Assembly: GCA_028571685.1 (NCBI GenBank)
Contig: CM053142.1
Span: 125,976,796 to 126,040,795, forward strand
Reading direction: 5' to 3'
DNA length: 64,000 bases
Origin: Heterohyrax brucei
Lineage: Eukaryota; Chordata; Mammalia; Hyracoidea; Procaviidae
Shown here: piece after piece, positions 34,541 through 47,525 of the stretch
How positions within the stretch are numbered: the stretch's first letter is position 1
Layout of the letters: each line of letters opens with the position of its first letter
Translations under genes and position numbers: made by a program
Notes under the pieces: generated by a model
Databases searched by the model: none
Told to the model about the DNA's origin: nothing
Seen by the model: the letters and a program-made list of their open reading frames with translations, nothing else

Positions 34541-35047
34541 GAAATATGTAGCCTCATGGAATTGAGCATGCTATTTAAAGGTCATTTCTGACAAATATTC
34601 ACCTGTTCTTTCGTCTCAGCACTTAACACTCCTTGAGAGTTGAAGGTGAGCATTTTGACAATCATTAACTTTTTCTCTCAGTGGAATGGTCTATATTAAA
34701 TTATAGGCTGCTGTATGAATAGGCTTCCCTTTCCAAAAATATTTCCCCCATTGGTCTGTTGGTTATTCCAAATATTGTATCATAAGGCTTTCTCTTAAAT
34801 ATAAAACAAATATCCAGGAAGGAGAATATAAGCGTAGCTAACATCACTTTATACCTTAGAATGTGAATTGAGTTTTATCAGCTCTTTTGAAAACACTCTG
34901 TACAGAGGAGGTGTGAACCCCTGGACTTCCGAACAGAGGAGAAGATGGAGGTAATACAGTGGCCCCTGAAAGAGGAGAGACCTGGGAGACCTGTGCTTCT
35001 TTTTTCCACATTTTGCTTTGATCTGGCCTTTTATCTGTGGAAACAAA
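34541..35047. other. Intronic DNA, nothing recognised
   Basis: No frame or repeat recognised. Confidence 0.4.
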
Positions 35048-37800
35048 GTTTTTGTGGGTTTTTTTTAATTGAATATTTTTATTGTACTTTAAGTGAAAGT
35101 TTACAATCCAAGTCAATTTGCCATGTAAAGACCTGCACACACACCACTATGCAACTCTAGCTACTCTCCCCACCCTATGACAGCACATTCCTCCTTTCCA
35201 TGCTGTACTTCTCATATGCATTCAGCAACTGCTGTGTCTCCACCATACCCACCCCCATCACCTTCCATCTCCCCTCTGGACAGGAACTGCTCCCACAGCC
35301 TTATGTATATATTTAAGCTAAGAAGCACACACTTCGTTAGCATCGCTGTATGTCTTTTAGTCCAGTCTGATCTTTGGAGAGTTGGCTTCAGTACTGTTTT
35401 CAGCTCTAGGCCAACAGAGAATCCAGAGGCCATGAGCTCTGGGGACCTTCCAGGATGTCAGACCATCAAGTCTGTTTTTTTAATAGAGTTCTAGATCTGG
35501 ACCCTCCCTTTTTCTCCTACCACGTGAGGGGCTGTTCATTGCGTTCCCTGTCAGGGGAGTCATTGGTGATGGCCAAGCATCATCTAGGTCTTCTGGCCTC
35601 AACCTGATATAGTCTCCTGATTATATGGACCCTTCTGTTTCCTGGGCTCATATTTTCCTCGTCTCTTTGATGTCCTTTGTTTTCCTCTGTTCCAGGTGCA
35701 TTGAGACCAATTAATTAATGCTATTTAAAGGGCTGTTTGCTAGCTTTTAAGACCCTATATACCAGTCATCAAACTAGGATGCAGAAAGTTTTCTTAAAAA
35801 AACAAACAAACAAAAAGAAAACCTTAGTGATGCCAGTTGACCTAGATGCCCCCTGAAACCAGGGTCCTCAGACCCCTGCCTCTGCTACTGTGACCTTCAA
35901 AGTGTTGAGTTGTATTTAGGAAACTTCTTTGCTTTTGGTATAGTCCAGCAATGTTAATCTCCTTTCTGCTGCGTAGTATCACTTCCTTCACTTAATTCCT
36001 GTTTAGTATCTGATCTGTGAATACCAATCTCCCTTCCCTTGTAACTGTCAAAGATTAGTTTCTTCTGTGCTTAGAACTTTTCTTGAGTTCTTGTAATAGT
36101 GGTCTCATACAATATTTGTCCTTTTGCAACAGACTAATTTCACTTAACATAATGTTTTCCAGATGACTCCGTGTAATCTGATGTTTCCCAAGACTTCATG
36201 TTCTTTGTCGTTGAGTAGTATTTCATTATGTAAATATACCACAGTTTGTTTATCTGTTCATTTGTTCATGGGCACCCAGGATGATTTTTTTTCCTGTTGT
36301 GTACAGTGCTGCAATGAACATTGGTGTGTATGTATCTGTTTGTGTGACAGCCTTTATTTCTCCAGGATATGTTCCAAGCAGTGGGATTGCTGGATCATAT
36401 AGTGTTTCTATTTCTAGCTTTTTAAGAGCACCAAATGGATTTTCGAAGCAGTTGTACCATTTTACACTCCTAATAGCTATGTAGAAGAGTTCCAGTTTCT
36501 CCACCACCTCTCCAGCATTTACTGTTTGGTATTTTTTGGATTAATGCCAGTCTTGTTAGGGTGAGATGTTACCTTATTGTAGTTTTGCTTTGCATTTCTC
36601 TCGTGTCTAATGATCATGAGCATTTTCTCATGGATCTTTTAGCTGCTTAGATGTCTTCTTTGATAAAGTGCTTGTTCATATCCTTTGTCCACTTTTTAAC
36701 TGCGTTATTTGTCTTTTTGTCACTGAGATTTTGCAGTACTTTGTAGATGAGGGAGATGAGATGCCCGTGATACTTGTGGTTGCCAAAAGATTTTCCCCAG
36801 TGTGTAGGTAGACTTTTTACTCTTGTGGTGAAATCTTTGGATGAGCATAAGTGTTTGATTTTTTAAGAGTTCTCATTTACCTATTTGCTGTCCTGGTATT
36901 TGTGTATTGTTAGTAATATTTTGTAGTCTGTTTATGCTGTGTACTAGGACTCCCAGCATTGTCCCTATTTTTACATCCATGATCTTTATAGTTCTAGATT
37001 TTGATCCCTTTTGAGGTAATTTTTGTGCATGGAGTGAGATATGGGTCTTGTTTCATTTTTTTGCAGTTGGATATCCAGTTTTGCCAACACCGTTTATGGA
37101 AGAGACTGTTTTTTTCCCAGGTCACAGACTTTGGAACTTTGTCAATTATCAGCTGCTCATAAGTGGATGATGTATCTTGATTCTCTATTCTGTTCCATTG
37201 GTCTGTGTAACTGTTTTTGTACCAGTACCAGGCTATTTTTGACTACAATGGTAGTGCAGTGTGCTCTAAAGTCAGGTAATGTGTTCTTCTTCAGTAATGC
37301 TTTACTTGTCTGGGGCTTCTTCCTTTTCCATATGAAGCTGGTGATTTGTTTCTCTGTATCATTAAAAAAATGACATTGAAAGTTGTATTGAGATTGCATT
37401 GTATCTTTAGCTTGCTTTGTGTAGAAGAGACATTTTTCTTGATGTTAAGTCTTCTTATCCATGAGCAAGGTAGGTTTCTTTACATATGTCAGCCTCTTTT
37501 GGTTTCTTGTAATTTCCTTTGTATACATCTTTTATAACTCTAGTTAGATTTATTCCTAAATATTTTAACTTCTTGGTGAATGTTGTAAATAGTATTGATT
37601 TGGCGATTTCCTCTTTGATGATCTCTTTGTTGATGTAAAGAAATCCAACTGATTTATGGATATTTATCTTGTATTGTGGTACTTTGCTGAACTCTTCTGT
37701 TAATTCCAGTAGTTTTTGTGTGTGTGTGCGTGTGTGCATGTGTGGATTCTTTAGGTTTTTCTACATCATATCATCTGCAAATAAAGATGTTTTTACTTCT
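35048..37800 (-). mobile_element. Diverged L1 (3' UTR to reverse transcriptase)
   Basis: The 3' UTR begins near 35048 ('aattgaatatttttattgtac'). ORF2 pieces (-): 36250-36507 with 'DPAIPLLGTYPGEIKA', 37157-37399 with 'TSFIWKRKKPQTSKALLKK', and 37455-37739 with '[21 protein letters not shown]'. It is truncated within the reverse transcriptase near 37790. A GT repeat at 37718-37744 lies inside. Confidence 0.88.
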
Positions 37801-38214
37801 TGGCGTAGTGGGAGAAAAATAGTTGTGCAGAGCTAAAACTCAGTCTGACAGACCAGAGGTTCCCCAGAAGACAAGGCCCTAGACTCTCTTTTAGCTCAGG
37901 GCCCAAACCGTTGAACTAAAAAGTGAAAGATCCTCAGATTCCATTTCTGAATCTCATCTGCCAAAGGATAGAATTAGTAAATTTGAGAGTTAGGTTAAAA
38001 GCCCAGGGAAAGGTGCTATAATGAAACAAAGATGCAAACTTGAATTTGAGTTCTTGCCTGTTCATTGCTGGTTATAAGACACTGGGAAATCCCCTAGCCT
38101 TCTGCCACCCCAGTCCCCCTGGGCAGCTGACCAGGTGTCATAGTGGAGTGGCACTGGTGAAAGGTCAGTGCTTGAGCAAGCCTCTCTCACTGCTCTCTGG
38201 CTGTCTGTGCCTCT
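37801..38214. other. Intronic DNA, nothing recognised
   Basis: No coding frame with splice context. Confidence 0.4.
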
Positions 38215-38765
38215 CTGCCTTGGGTTCCTTACCTGTAAAATGGAGACAATAACAACACCAGACTTGAGGGTTGTTATAAAATGCCCAGGGGCATTTTATA
38301 AAATACTGCAAGGGCTAATTCATTTATCCAACAAAGGTTTGTAAATGCTGACTGACAAACAAAATCAATTAAACCAAACCCATTCCCATGAAGTTGATTC
38401 TAACTGGTGTCGACTCCATGTATTTGTTATAGAGTAGAATGGCCCCATAGGATTCCCATGGCTGTAATCTTTATGGATGCGTTTCACCAGGTCTTTCTTC
38501 CATGAAGCCTCTAGGTGGGTTGGAACCACCTATCTTTGGGCTAGCACCCACTTGCAAACCTTCTTCTATACCAAGTACTGTTACAGCACCTCCTCTCACA
38601 GCACATATAGTCTTAGCAAGGGGAAATGGGCAATATACACATAAATATGTGAGACATCCAGTATAAGTACTAAGAGGAAAAATCAAGTTGAGTTCATGCA
38701 GATACAGCATTTAGAAGAGTGGCTGGCATATAATAAATGCTTAATAAATGCCAGTAGTTAATGAC
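38215..38765 (-). repeat. MIR, split by an AfroSINE
   Basis: 'gggttccttacctgtaaaatggagacaataac' (38221-) and 'gagtggctggcatataataaatgcttaataaatg' (38717-) are consecutive parts of reverse-strand MIR, separated by inserted sequence. Confidence 0.72.
38363..38580 (-). repeat. AfroSINE, older variant
   Basis: 'cattcccatgaagttgattctaactgg', 'ggctgtaatctttatggatgcg', 'gtctttcttccatgaagcctctaggtggg'. Confidence 0.75.
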
Positions 38766-38849
38766 ATCACTGTCATCATCGTCCTCTTTATCAGTGGAGT
38801 GGGAATGGTAACAACTTGTCTGTTTCAGAGTTATTAATGTTAAATGTGA

Positions 38850-38997
38850 AACTCTGGTTGCATAGTGGTTAAGTGCTATAGCTGCTAACCGAAAGGTCTG
38901 CAGTTGGAATCCACCAGGCACTCCTTGGAAAGTCTGTGCAGCAGTTCTACCCTGCCCTGCGGGGTCACTATGACTTGGAATCAGCTCAACAGTACTG
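38850..38997 (+). repeat. AfroSINE
   Basis: 'gaaactctggttgcatagtggttaagtgctatagctgctaaccgaaaggt' split across the element, ending 'tcagctcaacagtactggg'. Confidence 0.93.
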
Positions 38998-39082
38998 GGT
39001 TTGGAAGTTTAAATAATAGATAGTAACTTCCCCTAAGAAAACTAAAGCTTAACAAATTAGTAAGGATATAATTGGGAAGTGG

Positions 39083-39280
39083 AGGAGCCCTGGTGAAAGT
39101 TATCAAGCACTTAGCTACTAACCAAAAGGTTGGCATTTCAAACCCCCCAGCCAACCCCTGGGAGAACAACGTAGTGATGTGCTTTGGTAAAGATTTTATA
39201 ACCTTGGAAACCCTATGGGGCTGTTCTGCTCTGTCCTATAGGATCACCATGAGTTTGAATCAACTTGGCAGCAGTGTGTA
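39083..39280 (+). repeat. AfroSINE (long form)
   Basis: 'aggagccctggtgaaagttatcaagc', 'taaagattttataaccttgg', 'tcctataggatcaccatgag'. Confidence 0.93.
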
Positions 39281-39494
39281 ATTATAGAAGTGGGGATAGA
39301 AAGGGACAAAACAAAAATAGTGACACTAAAGTTTAGGGAGCAGTCAGCACCAAATTTGCCTGTCACTCTGGCAACAGGGTAATCATGAACCTGTTTTTAG
39401 GTGTTAAACTTTTCTGCGAATACCAAGTCTCAATGCCATTTATGCTGTATTTTGATAGAAAAACAGTTATCTACCCTCTGTTAAAATTTTTTTA

Positions 39495-39685
39495 AGGAAC
39501 CCTGGTGGTTAAGGTACTGTACTGCTAACTAGAAGGTGAGCAGTTTGAAAACACCAGCTGTGTCTCAGAAGAAGAAAAAAAACTGGCAATCTGCTCCTGT
39601 AAAGATTCCAGCCTAGAAAAACCTCTGGGCAGTTCTACTCTGCCCTATAGGATTGCTGTGACTGGATAGCACACAACAGTATTTC
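39495..39685 (+). repeat. AfroSINE (long form)
   Basis: 'aggaaccctggtggttaagg', 'ggcaatctgctcctgtaaagattccagcc', 'ccctataggattgctgtgac'. Confidence 0.93.
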
Positions 39686-39911
39686 TTTATTTTGCCTAGG
39701 CTCTGTATTCAGCATTTTACAAAAAGAGCTACATACTCTCTATCCTCAGTAAACTAATCTGATAGAGATGATTAGCACAGATGTCATGATGAATCCACAT
39801 GAAGTTGTTAATTGTGTGTAATTAATCAATACTCTTTATACATCACTGGCACATATAGTTGCCCAGAGAAGTAACCCATCCTCAAATTCTGTTAAGAGGA
39901 AGAGAACAGAG

Positions 39912-40130
39912 AAAATGAAGTTTTATTGAACCCTTACTATAAGGCAAGCACTGTGCTAGACACTTGCATGTAACTTAGCCCCTTCATTTTTCTCAGCATC
40001 TCCACGAGGCAGCGATTCTTAATTCCACTTTTACAAATGGAGTCAGAATAATTAGCTCAAGATCATGAAGACTGTAAATGATCCAAAATTTATACCCAGT
40101 CCTCTTCCCAAGGCTCATTCTTTCCCCGCT
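39912..40130 (+). repeat. MIR
   Basis: 'tattgaacccttactataaggcaagcactgtgctagacac', 'catctccacgaggcagcgattcttaattccacttttacaaatgg' follow the MIR core (each read in shorter blocks). Confidence 0.8.
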
Positions 40131-42344
40131 GAACAGCTCCCTTAGGGGGAAGAATATGTAGGCACAATGGAGAGAGGAGGGATGGAACCTAATTCTAAAG
40201 AATAGTTAATGCACTTATGTAAAACTCTTAACACCTTCTTAAACTAGTGAAAACTTCATTGAGCTTTCTAGACTGTTGATATGGAGTACAACAAAATGGG
40301 GGCAGGTCGCCCAAAGGGCTTTGTACATTTAGCTTTCTCATTAGGATATCTTCAATTAAGATTTTAGCGTTAGTGTCTTATGTGTCAGCACCACCTGTTT
40401 AGCTCAGTGCTCATACACAGCAATTACTGCTCCGTAGCCAGGGTTTCCATTCACCTTTGTTTTCTTCCTTCTTAGCTCTAACAGTGATTTGCCCAGCACA
40501 TGCAGAGAATGGAGGCAGTCATGGTGAAAATCTGGAGGCTGCTGAGCACCGTATTACTAGAGTTAGTTGGAAAACAGGGTTGCTGAGTAAACACAGGTTT
40601 CTACCACATGCCATCATTGTCTCCAGCACAACCTGCCCCTTATGTAACTTTGACACACCTCTTTAAAAATGTTGAAATAAAGGGAGCTCATTTTTTTTAG
40701 AGGGGATGAGAAGGAAGAAACTGTTTATTATTTTAAACCTTTCCTTCAAAAGTCAGTCTTCTAGGACTGCTGAGGAAAGCTTTCTTGGCGAGATGGTGTG
40801 AGCCTCCCACAAACCTGGAGCTAATGAATTCTTCCATAAAGAAGAAACACTTCCAAGGCAAGGTCGAAAAGTCATTCCAGAAGAGTCCAAGGTATTTGCC
40901 GGTTCATATCAGAAGATTTTTCTGTGAGCCTCAAAAGAGAGTTTTGATTTTATTTATTTTTTTTATTTTTTTATTTTTTGGTATTTATTTTAGCTCAAGG
41001 GCATTTAAAGTATTTGAAATACATATTTCTGTAGTGAAAATGAAAATTCAGTCCTCTGAGATAGACTAGAGTAAGTATTGGGTCTCAGAACAAAATCTTG
41101 AACAGAGAAATATAGCATAAAGGATATGTAAAAAGCTCTGAAATTGAAAACCACGTTCTCTGTGATACCACCTGGAAAACTTTTTTAAAACCAGTCTATT
41201 TCAAGATTGTTGGGCTGACAAAGTATTTCCATATCTCCTTCCCCTAGCTTTGATTGCTAGACACTTGGATGGAAAGTGTTGGGATCATATGACTCCTGCC
41301 AACAGCTTCTGAATTCTAATCTTGGCTTTGACACAGGCTGACTTTGGAGACTCAGTAAATTTAACCTGCCTCGTTCCCTGCCAGAATTATTGGGAGTAAA
41401 ACAGTTTCCTTTGCAGAGATCTCCGAGGACAACTGCTCGATAAGAACTTTATGTGCAGCTGTCTTTCCGGACACCTTGCTAATTAATGGTGCCAACTGCT
41501 CTCTAGCTCCTACTTGAAGTTTTCATTTTGTGTCTGAGTTTTGAGAAAGAATTTTGATTGGTACATGTGAACCACAGACGGGACTATTTTTAGAGACATG
41601 AACAATATCAGTGAAGAAAGAGTTACATGTCTCAGAAATGAAAAGTGATAGAAAGTAGGTTAAAAAAGTAACTTAAAAATATTTTATTTCAAGATTTTAT
41701 AAAGTATTTTATCCAAGCTTTTGCATTCAGAAATACAGTATTATGATTTTTAAATGAATACAGTTTTTTAATAACAGACATCTTAATCAGAATTTTTTTG
41801 ATGGGGTAAAGTGCTTAGCTTTGTTTACTGCTATTCATCAGACTTGTGTATGTGTATCAAAAACCAAACCTATTGTGATTAAATCAGTATTGACTCATAT
41901 TAGCACTTGCCAAAACATGGAATAAACTAGGAGCATTTTCCTTGGATTTATTATCTCAAAACAGATCAGAAATATTGGGCAGGTGAAATGACATTGATAG
42001 GGAAACGTAAATCACTTTTATCAAGCCAGCAAATTCAGTGCATCTTAGTCCTAAATTTAATCTTATTATACGATGATAGAATTCTGGTCTTTAGAAATGA
42101 CCAAATTAAGTCTTTGTTTCAGAGGAATATTACTGATGCCCAGAGAGATTAAATGATTATGCACTTCAGGTGTGATATGGTTCCACCTCAGGTGAGACAT
42201 AGCAACCGCTCAGGAGGCTTTCAGTCTCGCACATACACTAAAGCCAGGGCGTGTTAACAGCTCATCTTTATGCCATGCAGTATTTGGAGCACGTTACAAA
42301 ATTAACTCTAAAGATACCCTAGGAAGCAGATGAGGTCCCAAGCT
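40131..42344. other. Repeat-poor intronic interval
   Basis: About 2.2 kb with no SINE, LINE or LTR recognised apart from a T-rich tract at about 40949-41000. No exon-like frame with splice sites. Could include regulatory DNA; nothing demonstrates it. Confidence 0.45.
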
Positions 42345-42535
42345 GGTACCAACAATTTATGTTTTTAGCTGCTAATGAAAAGACTAGATATTCAGGTCTA
42401 CCCAGAAGTACCTCACAAAAAAGTCTTGGTGATCTATTTCCAAAAAATGAACCGTTGAAAACCCTATGGGTTTTCTACTTTGACACATATGAGGTTGCCA
42501 TGAGTTGGAGCTGCCTTGAAGGCAGTTAGGTTTGT
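42345..42535 (+). repeat. AfroSINE, degraded
   Basis: 'agctgctaatgaaaagactagatattcagg', 'gttgaaaaccctatggg', 'gaggttgccatgagttgg'. Confidence 0.72.
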
Positions 42536-43683
42536 TTTTGCCATAAGGTAGGTGAGATACAGAGAGATTAAGCGTAAAACAGACCATTATACACAAAAAG
42601 GATAAATTCCGGCAGGAGTCTTTGGAGGTCCAAAGAGAGAGAGGGTGGCACATTTAGTTTAAGACAGAAATACATAGGGGAAACAAATCTAAAAATATAC
42701 TTTGAAATACAGAGTTTCAGTACCGTGTTTTTACACAAGTAACATGCACCTCCTACGTTTGTTGGACAACCTCCACTCCCCCATAGAGGTATTTTCTGAG
42801 TGGTGCTATGTTGATTTATGTTTTTTTACGTGTTGCTGTAATAGGAGAGATGAAAGGGATAGGGGCATTCAAGGCAAAGGAACTACTTAACAAAGACCTC
42901 TGTCTTTTCTTTCTTTCTTTTAAACTAATGAAGTAAGAACTATGGTATTGAAAGCTAAGGGAGTATATGTCAAATTTTAAACCATTTTTTGTTGAAAGAA
43001 AAGGTGTCCACATTAGCCTTTCCATTTTAATTGGTGCTCCAATTCGAAGAATTGTTTGAGCTTGTCTGATTTTAAGATCCCAAGGGTCTTAAATAGTTTT
43101 ATACTAAAATAGCTTGCATATTTTATGGACTAAATCTTATAACTTAGATGTCTAATGGCACACATATAATGTTTAAAATGTTTGAAACAATTCCTTGAGT
43201 AGAATAAAATATTTAAAGTTGCAGATGACAGTGAAATTCTGGTAAATTCAGAGGACTTTCATTATGTATATGCTTTCCCCTCCACATTGCCAGCTCTTTG
43301 GAAATTTTCCCTGGCCACCGAAGGCTCTGTGGTTCAGCTCTGGCTGCCAGTGTGCTCAGTGCAGCCCTGGTTAATGTGTACTTCAAGTACAAACACTTTA
43401 GTTGGTTTTTTTCCCAGTAAAATTAGACCTGTATCTCTCAGTACCTCTGAAGACTTCCTGTGAAAACCCTTTTGAAAATAAGACTTTCTGAATGACCTTC
43501 TGTTATTGACTTTCCCTGTTGACTTCGTTGGCCAAGGATTAAGTTTTTGTTAAAGCTCGGTTTCTTTCGTCCAGAAAACAAAGACTTGTTCCTCCCCAGT
43601 TTCCCACGTGTTTGAGAATAAATGAGTGAATACTGACTGGGCTAGGGCTGTTGTCAGCCCAGAAGGCATGATGTTTTATTAAT
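42536..43683. other. Repeat-poor intronic interval
   Basis: No repeat recognised beyond a short (CTTT)n near 42905-42920. Confidence 0.4.
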
Positions 43684-44110
43684 TGGGATGTTTTGTTCAT
43701 TTTAATAACATTTATTAAGTATTCACTGTGTGCTATTTCCTACTGTGACTGTACCCCTAGGGTTTTCAGTGGCTGAGTTTTAAGAGTAGGTCAGCAGCCC
43801 TTTTTTTTCCTGTGGTGCCTTTGGGTGGAGCCTCCAGCCATTCAGTGAGCAGCCAAGTACACTGACCATTTGTGCTACCCAACAACAGATGTGTAAGTTC
43901 TGGAAATACATAGGTGAGTAAGATGCACTCCTGTCATCAAGGACCTAGTTTGGGGAGATATTTCCACATACAGTATTCAGTGGTATGCTGGACAGAGGTC
44001 TCCACAACTAAGTGCCTACACAGAGCTGTGTTGGGAACTCCTGAATCTAGTAATAAAGGAGCAGTGGGAATGGCGTTCCAAAAGAAGGAGATTGCATGAT
44101 GGAAAGTACA
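43684..44110 (+). repeat. L2/MIR-like ancient fragment, split by a SINE
   Basis: 'aataacatttattaagtattcactgtgtgc' before the SINE; 'tacataggtgagtaagatgcactcctgtcatcaaggacc' and 'ggaatggcgttccaaaag' after it resemble the L2 3' region. Family uncertain. Confidence 0.45.
43757..43885 (-). repeat. AfroSINE, older variant
   Basis: 'agggttttcagtggctgagttttaagagtaggtcagcagccc', 'ggtgcctttgggtggagcctccagcc', read in short blocks. Truncated. Confidence 0.65.
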
Positions 44111-44363
44111 GATGCATAAAGCTACATTGCGTGTGCAGGAGACTCCATGTCCTTTGATGTTGCCAGAGTATCAATATATTGCTGAAGTAAAAATAGAATA
44201 TTAAGGTGGACTTTCTTAAGATACTCTGACCTTAGCGTTCCCTCTTTACCCACTACACATGAGGTATTTGAGAGAGAGGACAGGAAAACATTTTTTGTAA
44301 AACTGGAACTTCCTGGTTAAGATGGCATTTATTTTATGTTAGAACTCTCTGATAATTGTGACT

Positions 44364-44520
44364 CAAAACCAAACCCATTGTCACTGAGTCAGTTCTGACT
44401 CATAGCAACTCTATAGGACATAGAAATCCCATAGGGTTTCCAAGGAGTGTCTGGGGGATTTGTGCTGATCTTTTGGTTAGTAGTCATAGCTCTTAACCAC
44501 TGTGCCGCCAGCGTTTCCAA
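44364..44520 (-). repeat. AfroSINE
   Basis: 'aaacccattgtcactgagtcagttctgactcatagcaac' through 'aaccactgtgccgccagcgtttcc'. Confidence 0.93.
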
Positions 44521-44524
44521 TAAT

Positions 44525-45430
44525 TGTGAAGTGGGTAGACATTCTAGTGTTATGCTAAGTTGTTAATTTATGTTACGAACTAATGTGCTAGGGTAAATGT
44601 AATTGCATTTCTAATAATAGACCATAAATGAAGGACAAGGCCTAGTATAAGTATAGTACCTAGTAAGAAACTCAGGAAATCTTTGCCGAATGTGAATATT
44701 TATGCAGAGTTAGAGACAGACAAAACCAATAAGTAACCCCTGTCAGTAACTCAAAGATTTACGTTAGAAGCTGCCTCTAATAACTGCTAGAAACAGTGCT
44801 AGCACAGATTAAGTTTAATAAATACAGCTCGTGTTATAAATAGAAACATTTTCATTTTAATAAGGCATAAAGCAGTTTATCCTCTTTAGGATAAATTAGT
44901 CATTTTTCATTAAATATTTCTATTGCAGTAGCAGAATCTTGTGAAACTATAATTTGTATTACCATTTAAAATTACTGTTAAATTTAGCATTTGAAAAAGA
45001 TGACTAATGCCCTGCTTTTTATTGTAAATCTAACAGTCAAAAATAAAAAAATGTAATGTATCTGTAAGTGTGTTAGTCTTGCACTCGCCCAATAGTTACT
45101 GGGTTTTTCCACCTTAATGAGCACTTGATGATTGATCAGTAATCAGTTTGGAAGCTAAAGTCACTAGAGTGATAGATATCCCTATATAAGTTTCATCAGT
45201 CGAACAGTGTGCTGTAAAAACTATACAATCATTGTTCATTTCTGGACATTTTCTGTGTGGTAAAGCAGATGAGTTATGGCCTTAGAGCCTGTGGAGACTT
45301 CTAGGAAGAATCTTACATCCCAGGCATAGCGTGGTGTACTGCTTGCTATCTTAAGTCAGTGGAAGCAGGAGAAGATAACATAATTTGTTGTTTCATTCAT
45401 TTTCTTTGGTTTAAAATTTGTCTGCCATCT
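44525..45430. other. Repeat-poor intronic interval
   Basis: About 0.9 kb, AT-rich, no recognised repeat and no exon. Confidence 0.4.
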
Positions 45431-45431
45431 A

Positions 45432-45520
45432 TCCTGACAACTCTACGAGGCAGTTTTACTGTGTTCTATAGTGTTGGTATGAGTTAAAATTGACTTGATG
45501 GCACTGAGTTTGGTTTTGGT
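45432..45520 (+). repeat. AfroSINE 3' half
   Basis: 'gacaactctacgaggcagttttactgtg' through 'attgacttgatggcactgag'. The 5' half is missing. Confidence 0.82.
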
Positions 45521-45639
45521 TTATCTATCCTGACAATGAAAAAAACTCTTTACTCCTAAAAAGTATGTTTTTGTAGTTTCCAAAATAATAAATTATTAGG
45601 GCATTCACTTGTGTGATTAATAGCAGGAATCATTTTTAG

Positions 45640-45770
45640 AACTGGAAATGGACTAAGAGATCACGTAGCCCACTCTCCTCCTTTGTAGGTGAGAAGGCAT
45701 TGGGTCAGTGCAGTTGAATGAATCCTTATTCTAAAGTCACACAGTTAGTGCATGGCAGACTGAGCGATCA
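45640..45770 (+). repeat. MIR-like ancient SINE
   Basis: 'aactggaaatggactaagagatcacgtagccc', 'tctaaagtcacacagttagtgcatggcag'. Confidence 0.55.
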
Positions 45771-45774
45771 ACCA

Positions 45775-45957
45775 GTGCCAGTGCTGTAGTGTTTATTCTG
45801 ATTCATGCTGACCCCGTATGTGTCAGATTAGAATTGTAATCTGTAGGATCTTCAGTGGTTGGTTTTAGAAGCAGATCACCGGGGCTTTCATCTAAAGTGC
45901 CTGTGAGTGGACTTGAGTATCCAGCCTTCTTGTTAGCACCCAAGGGCATTAACACAG
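45775..45957 (-). repeat. AfroSINE, older variant
   Basis: 'accagtgccagtgctgtagtg', 'ggttttagaagcagatcaccggggctttc', 'cttcttgttagcacccaaggg'. Confidence 0.68.
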
Positions 45958-45959
45958 GG

Positions 45960-47090
45960 ACTCATATCTAATGAGTCTAATATCTAGGATGTAGACGCTC
46001 CTTTCAGTAAGTGACCATAGGTCCCAAAGGTGGGAAGGAAGCAGTAAATCTTCAACCGAACACAAAAATATAAGCATGTAAGGATTCTGTTCTACTGTAG
46101 AATGCCGTCTCGTGTTATTTCCTCCAAACTTTCCTACTGAGCTTCATCAATTGTTCCCCGTTAGGGACATAGTAAGATTCTCCTGGAAAGAAGTCTTCTA
46201 CATCCCTAAGTACAGTGATTGGGTTTTCCTACTGTGATCATACATTTACTGTGTACATTCTTTTTGGTTTTGGCCACCTTTTTGAAACTGTTTGAGGAAT
46301 ACAGTGTGATTGTCCCCCTAATTTTGATTCAGCAGGGACACCTCATATTGTCATCCCTAATAGACAGAACTCAAGCTAAGGGTCAGAAAGGCTGAGGTTA
46401 CAAGGCTCTTTTGCAACAAAACTAGCAAAAATCCAGGTTTATTGTTTCAAACATCTAAGCTGTCAGTCATTAAAAAAGGCTACAAGATCTCAAACATTAC
46501 AGTGAGCCAGCCAAGCCAAGTGCCATCGAGAATGTAATTATTTTTGTGATTTTTATTAGCCTCATTTCCTCTTTTTGTGTGTGTATTCTCTGTTTTTCCT
46601 TTTGTTTCTCTCTGCATCTCTGTTGCCCTGTCATTTGGTTAGTTGGCAGTCCCTACCCAGCAGAGTGCACAAACTGAAACAATGCCCTTTGTTCAAAGCA
46701 ATTGTTTGAATTATAAATGTTATTGATGATAAATTCAGACCATTATACTGATTATGTTTCGTCAGAGCCTCAACAGATCACAGGTTTTCTGTGATAAACT
46801 TGGCGTAAAGTCAACAATTCATACTATTTAATCACTCATCTGGTCTGTTTGCTCATTTCCAAGTGCTTTCCTAAAACTTTTGACACATTCATAAATAGAA
46901 ATAGTCTTTATTTCTCTCCCTTTTACTTCTGTTGGAAATGATATAATCTTCCCAATCATAGTGAAATCATTACCTGTTACTAAAGTGAAGTATTTTATGA
47001 TAAATAAACAGCAATTTGTTTGTACTTATTATGAAGTATGAACCTAATAGAATTCTTTCCCCCTCAGACCCATGGTAATTATTATGTACT
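45960..47090. other. Repeat-poor intronic interval
   Basis: About 1.1 kb with no SINE, LINE or LTR recognised. Contains a tight cluster of SOX-like motifs at 46679-46707. No exon. Confidence 0.45.
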
Positions 47091-47098
47091 TAATACAT

Positions 47099-47268
47099 CC
47101 TGGAATCCTGATGGCACAGTGGTTGAGAACTCAGCTACTGACCTAAAAGTCAACAGTGCGAATCCACCAGCCACTCCTTGGACACTCTGTGGGGCAGTTC
47201 TGCTCATGTCTTATAGGGTTGCTGTTAGTCGGAATCAACTCAGTGGAAGCAGATTTGGTTTTGTTTGT
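47099..47268 (+). repeat. AfroSINE
   Basis: 'tggaatcctgatggcacagtggttgag', 'cagtgcgaatccaccagcc' (good B-box-like segment), 'agtcggaatcaactcagtgg'. Confidence 0.92.
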
Positions 47269-47282
47269 TTGTTTTTTAGGGG

Positions 47283-47525
47283 GAGGATTAATACATGCCA
47301 GGCTCTGTTCCTCTCTGCCGTTTCTAGGTGTTGATGCCTTTAATCATCCCAGTTCCTCTCTGCAGTGTGTAGTATCATTACTCTGATTTTTCAGTGAGAA
47401 AGTTGAGGCACAGAAAAGTTTTAATTACTTGCCAAGATCACACAGCTAGTAAGTACAGAGGCAGGATTTGAACCCAGTTGGGTGGTTTGTCTATGAGTGT
47501 GTGTTCTTAACCACCAGTCTACTAC
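47283..47525 (+). repeat. MIR 3' part
   Basis: 'gagaaagttgaggcacagaaaag', 'ttgccaagatcacacagctagtaagtacagaggcaggatttgaacccag' (in blocks), 'gttcttaaccaccag'. Confidence 0.85.

Noticed and set aside
47038..47334. 98-residue frame
   Set aside because: Spans an AfroSINE and MIR; chance frame.
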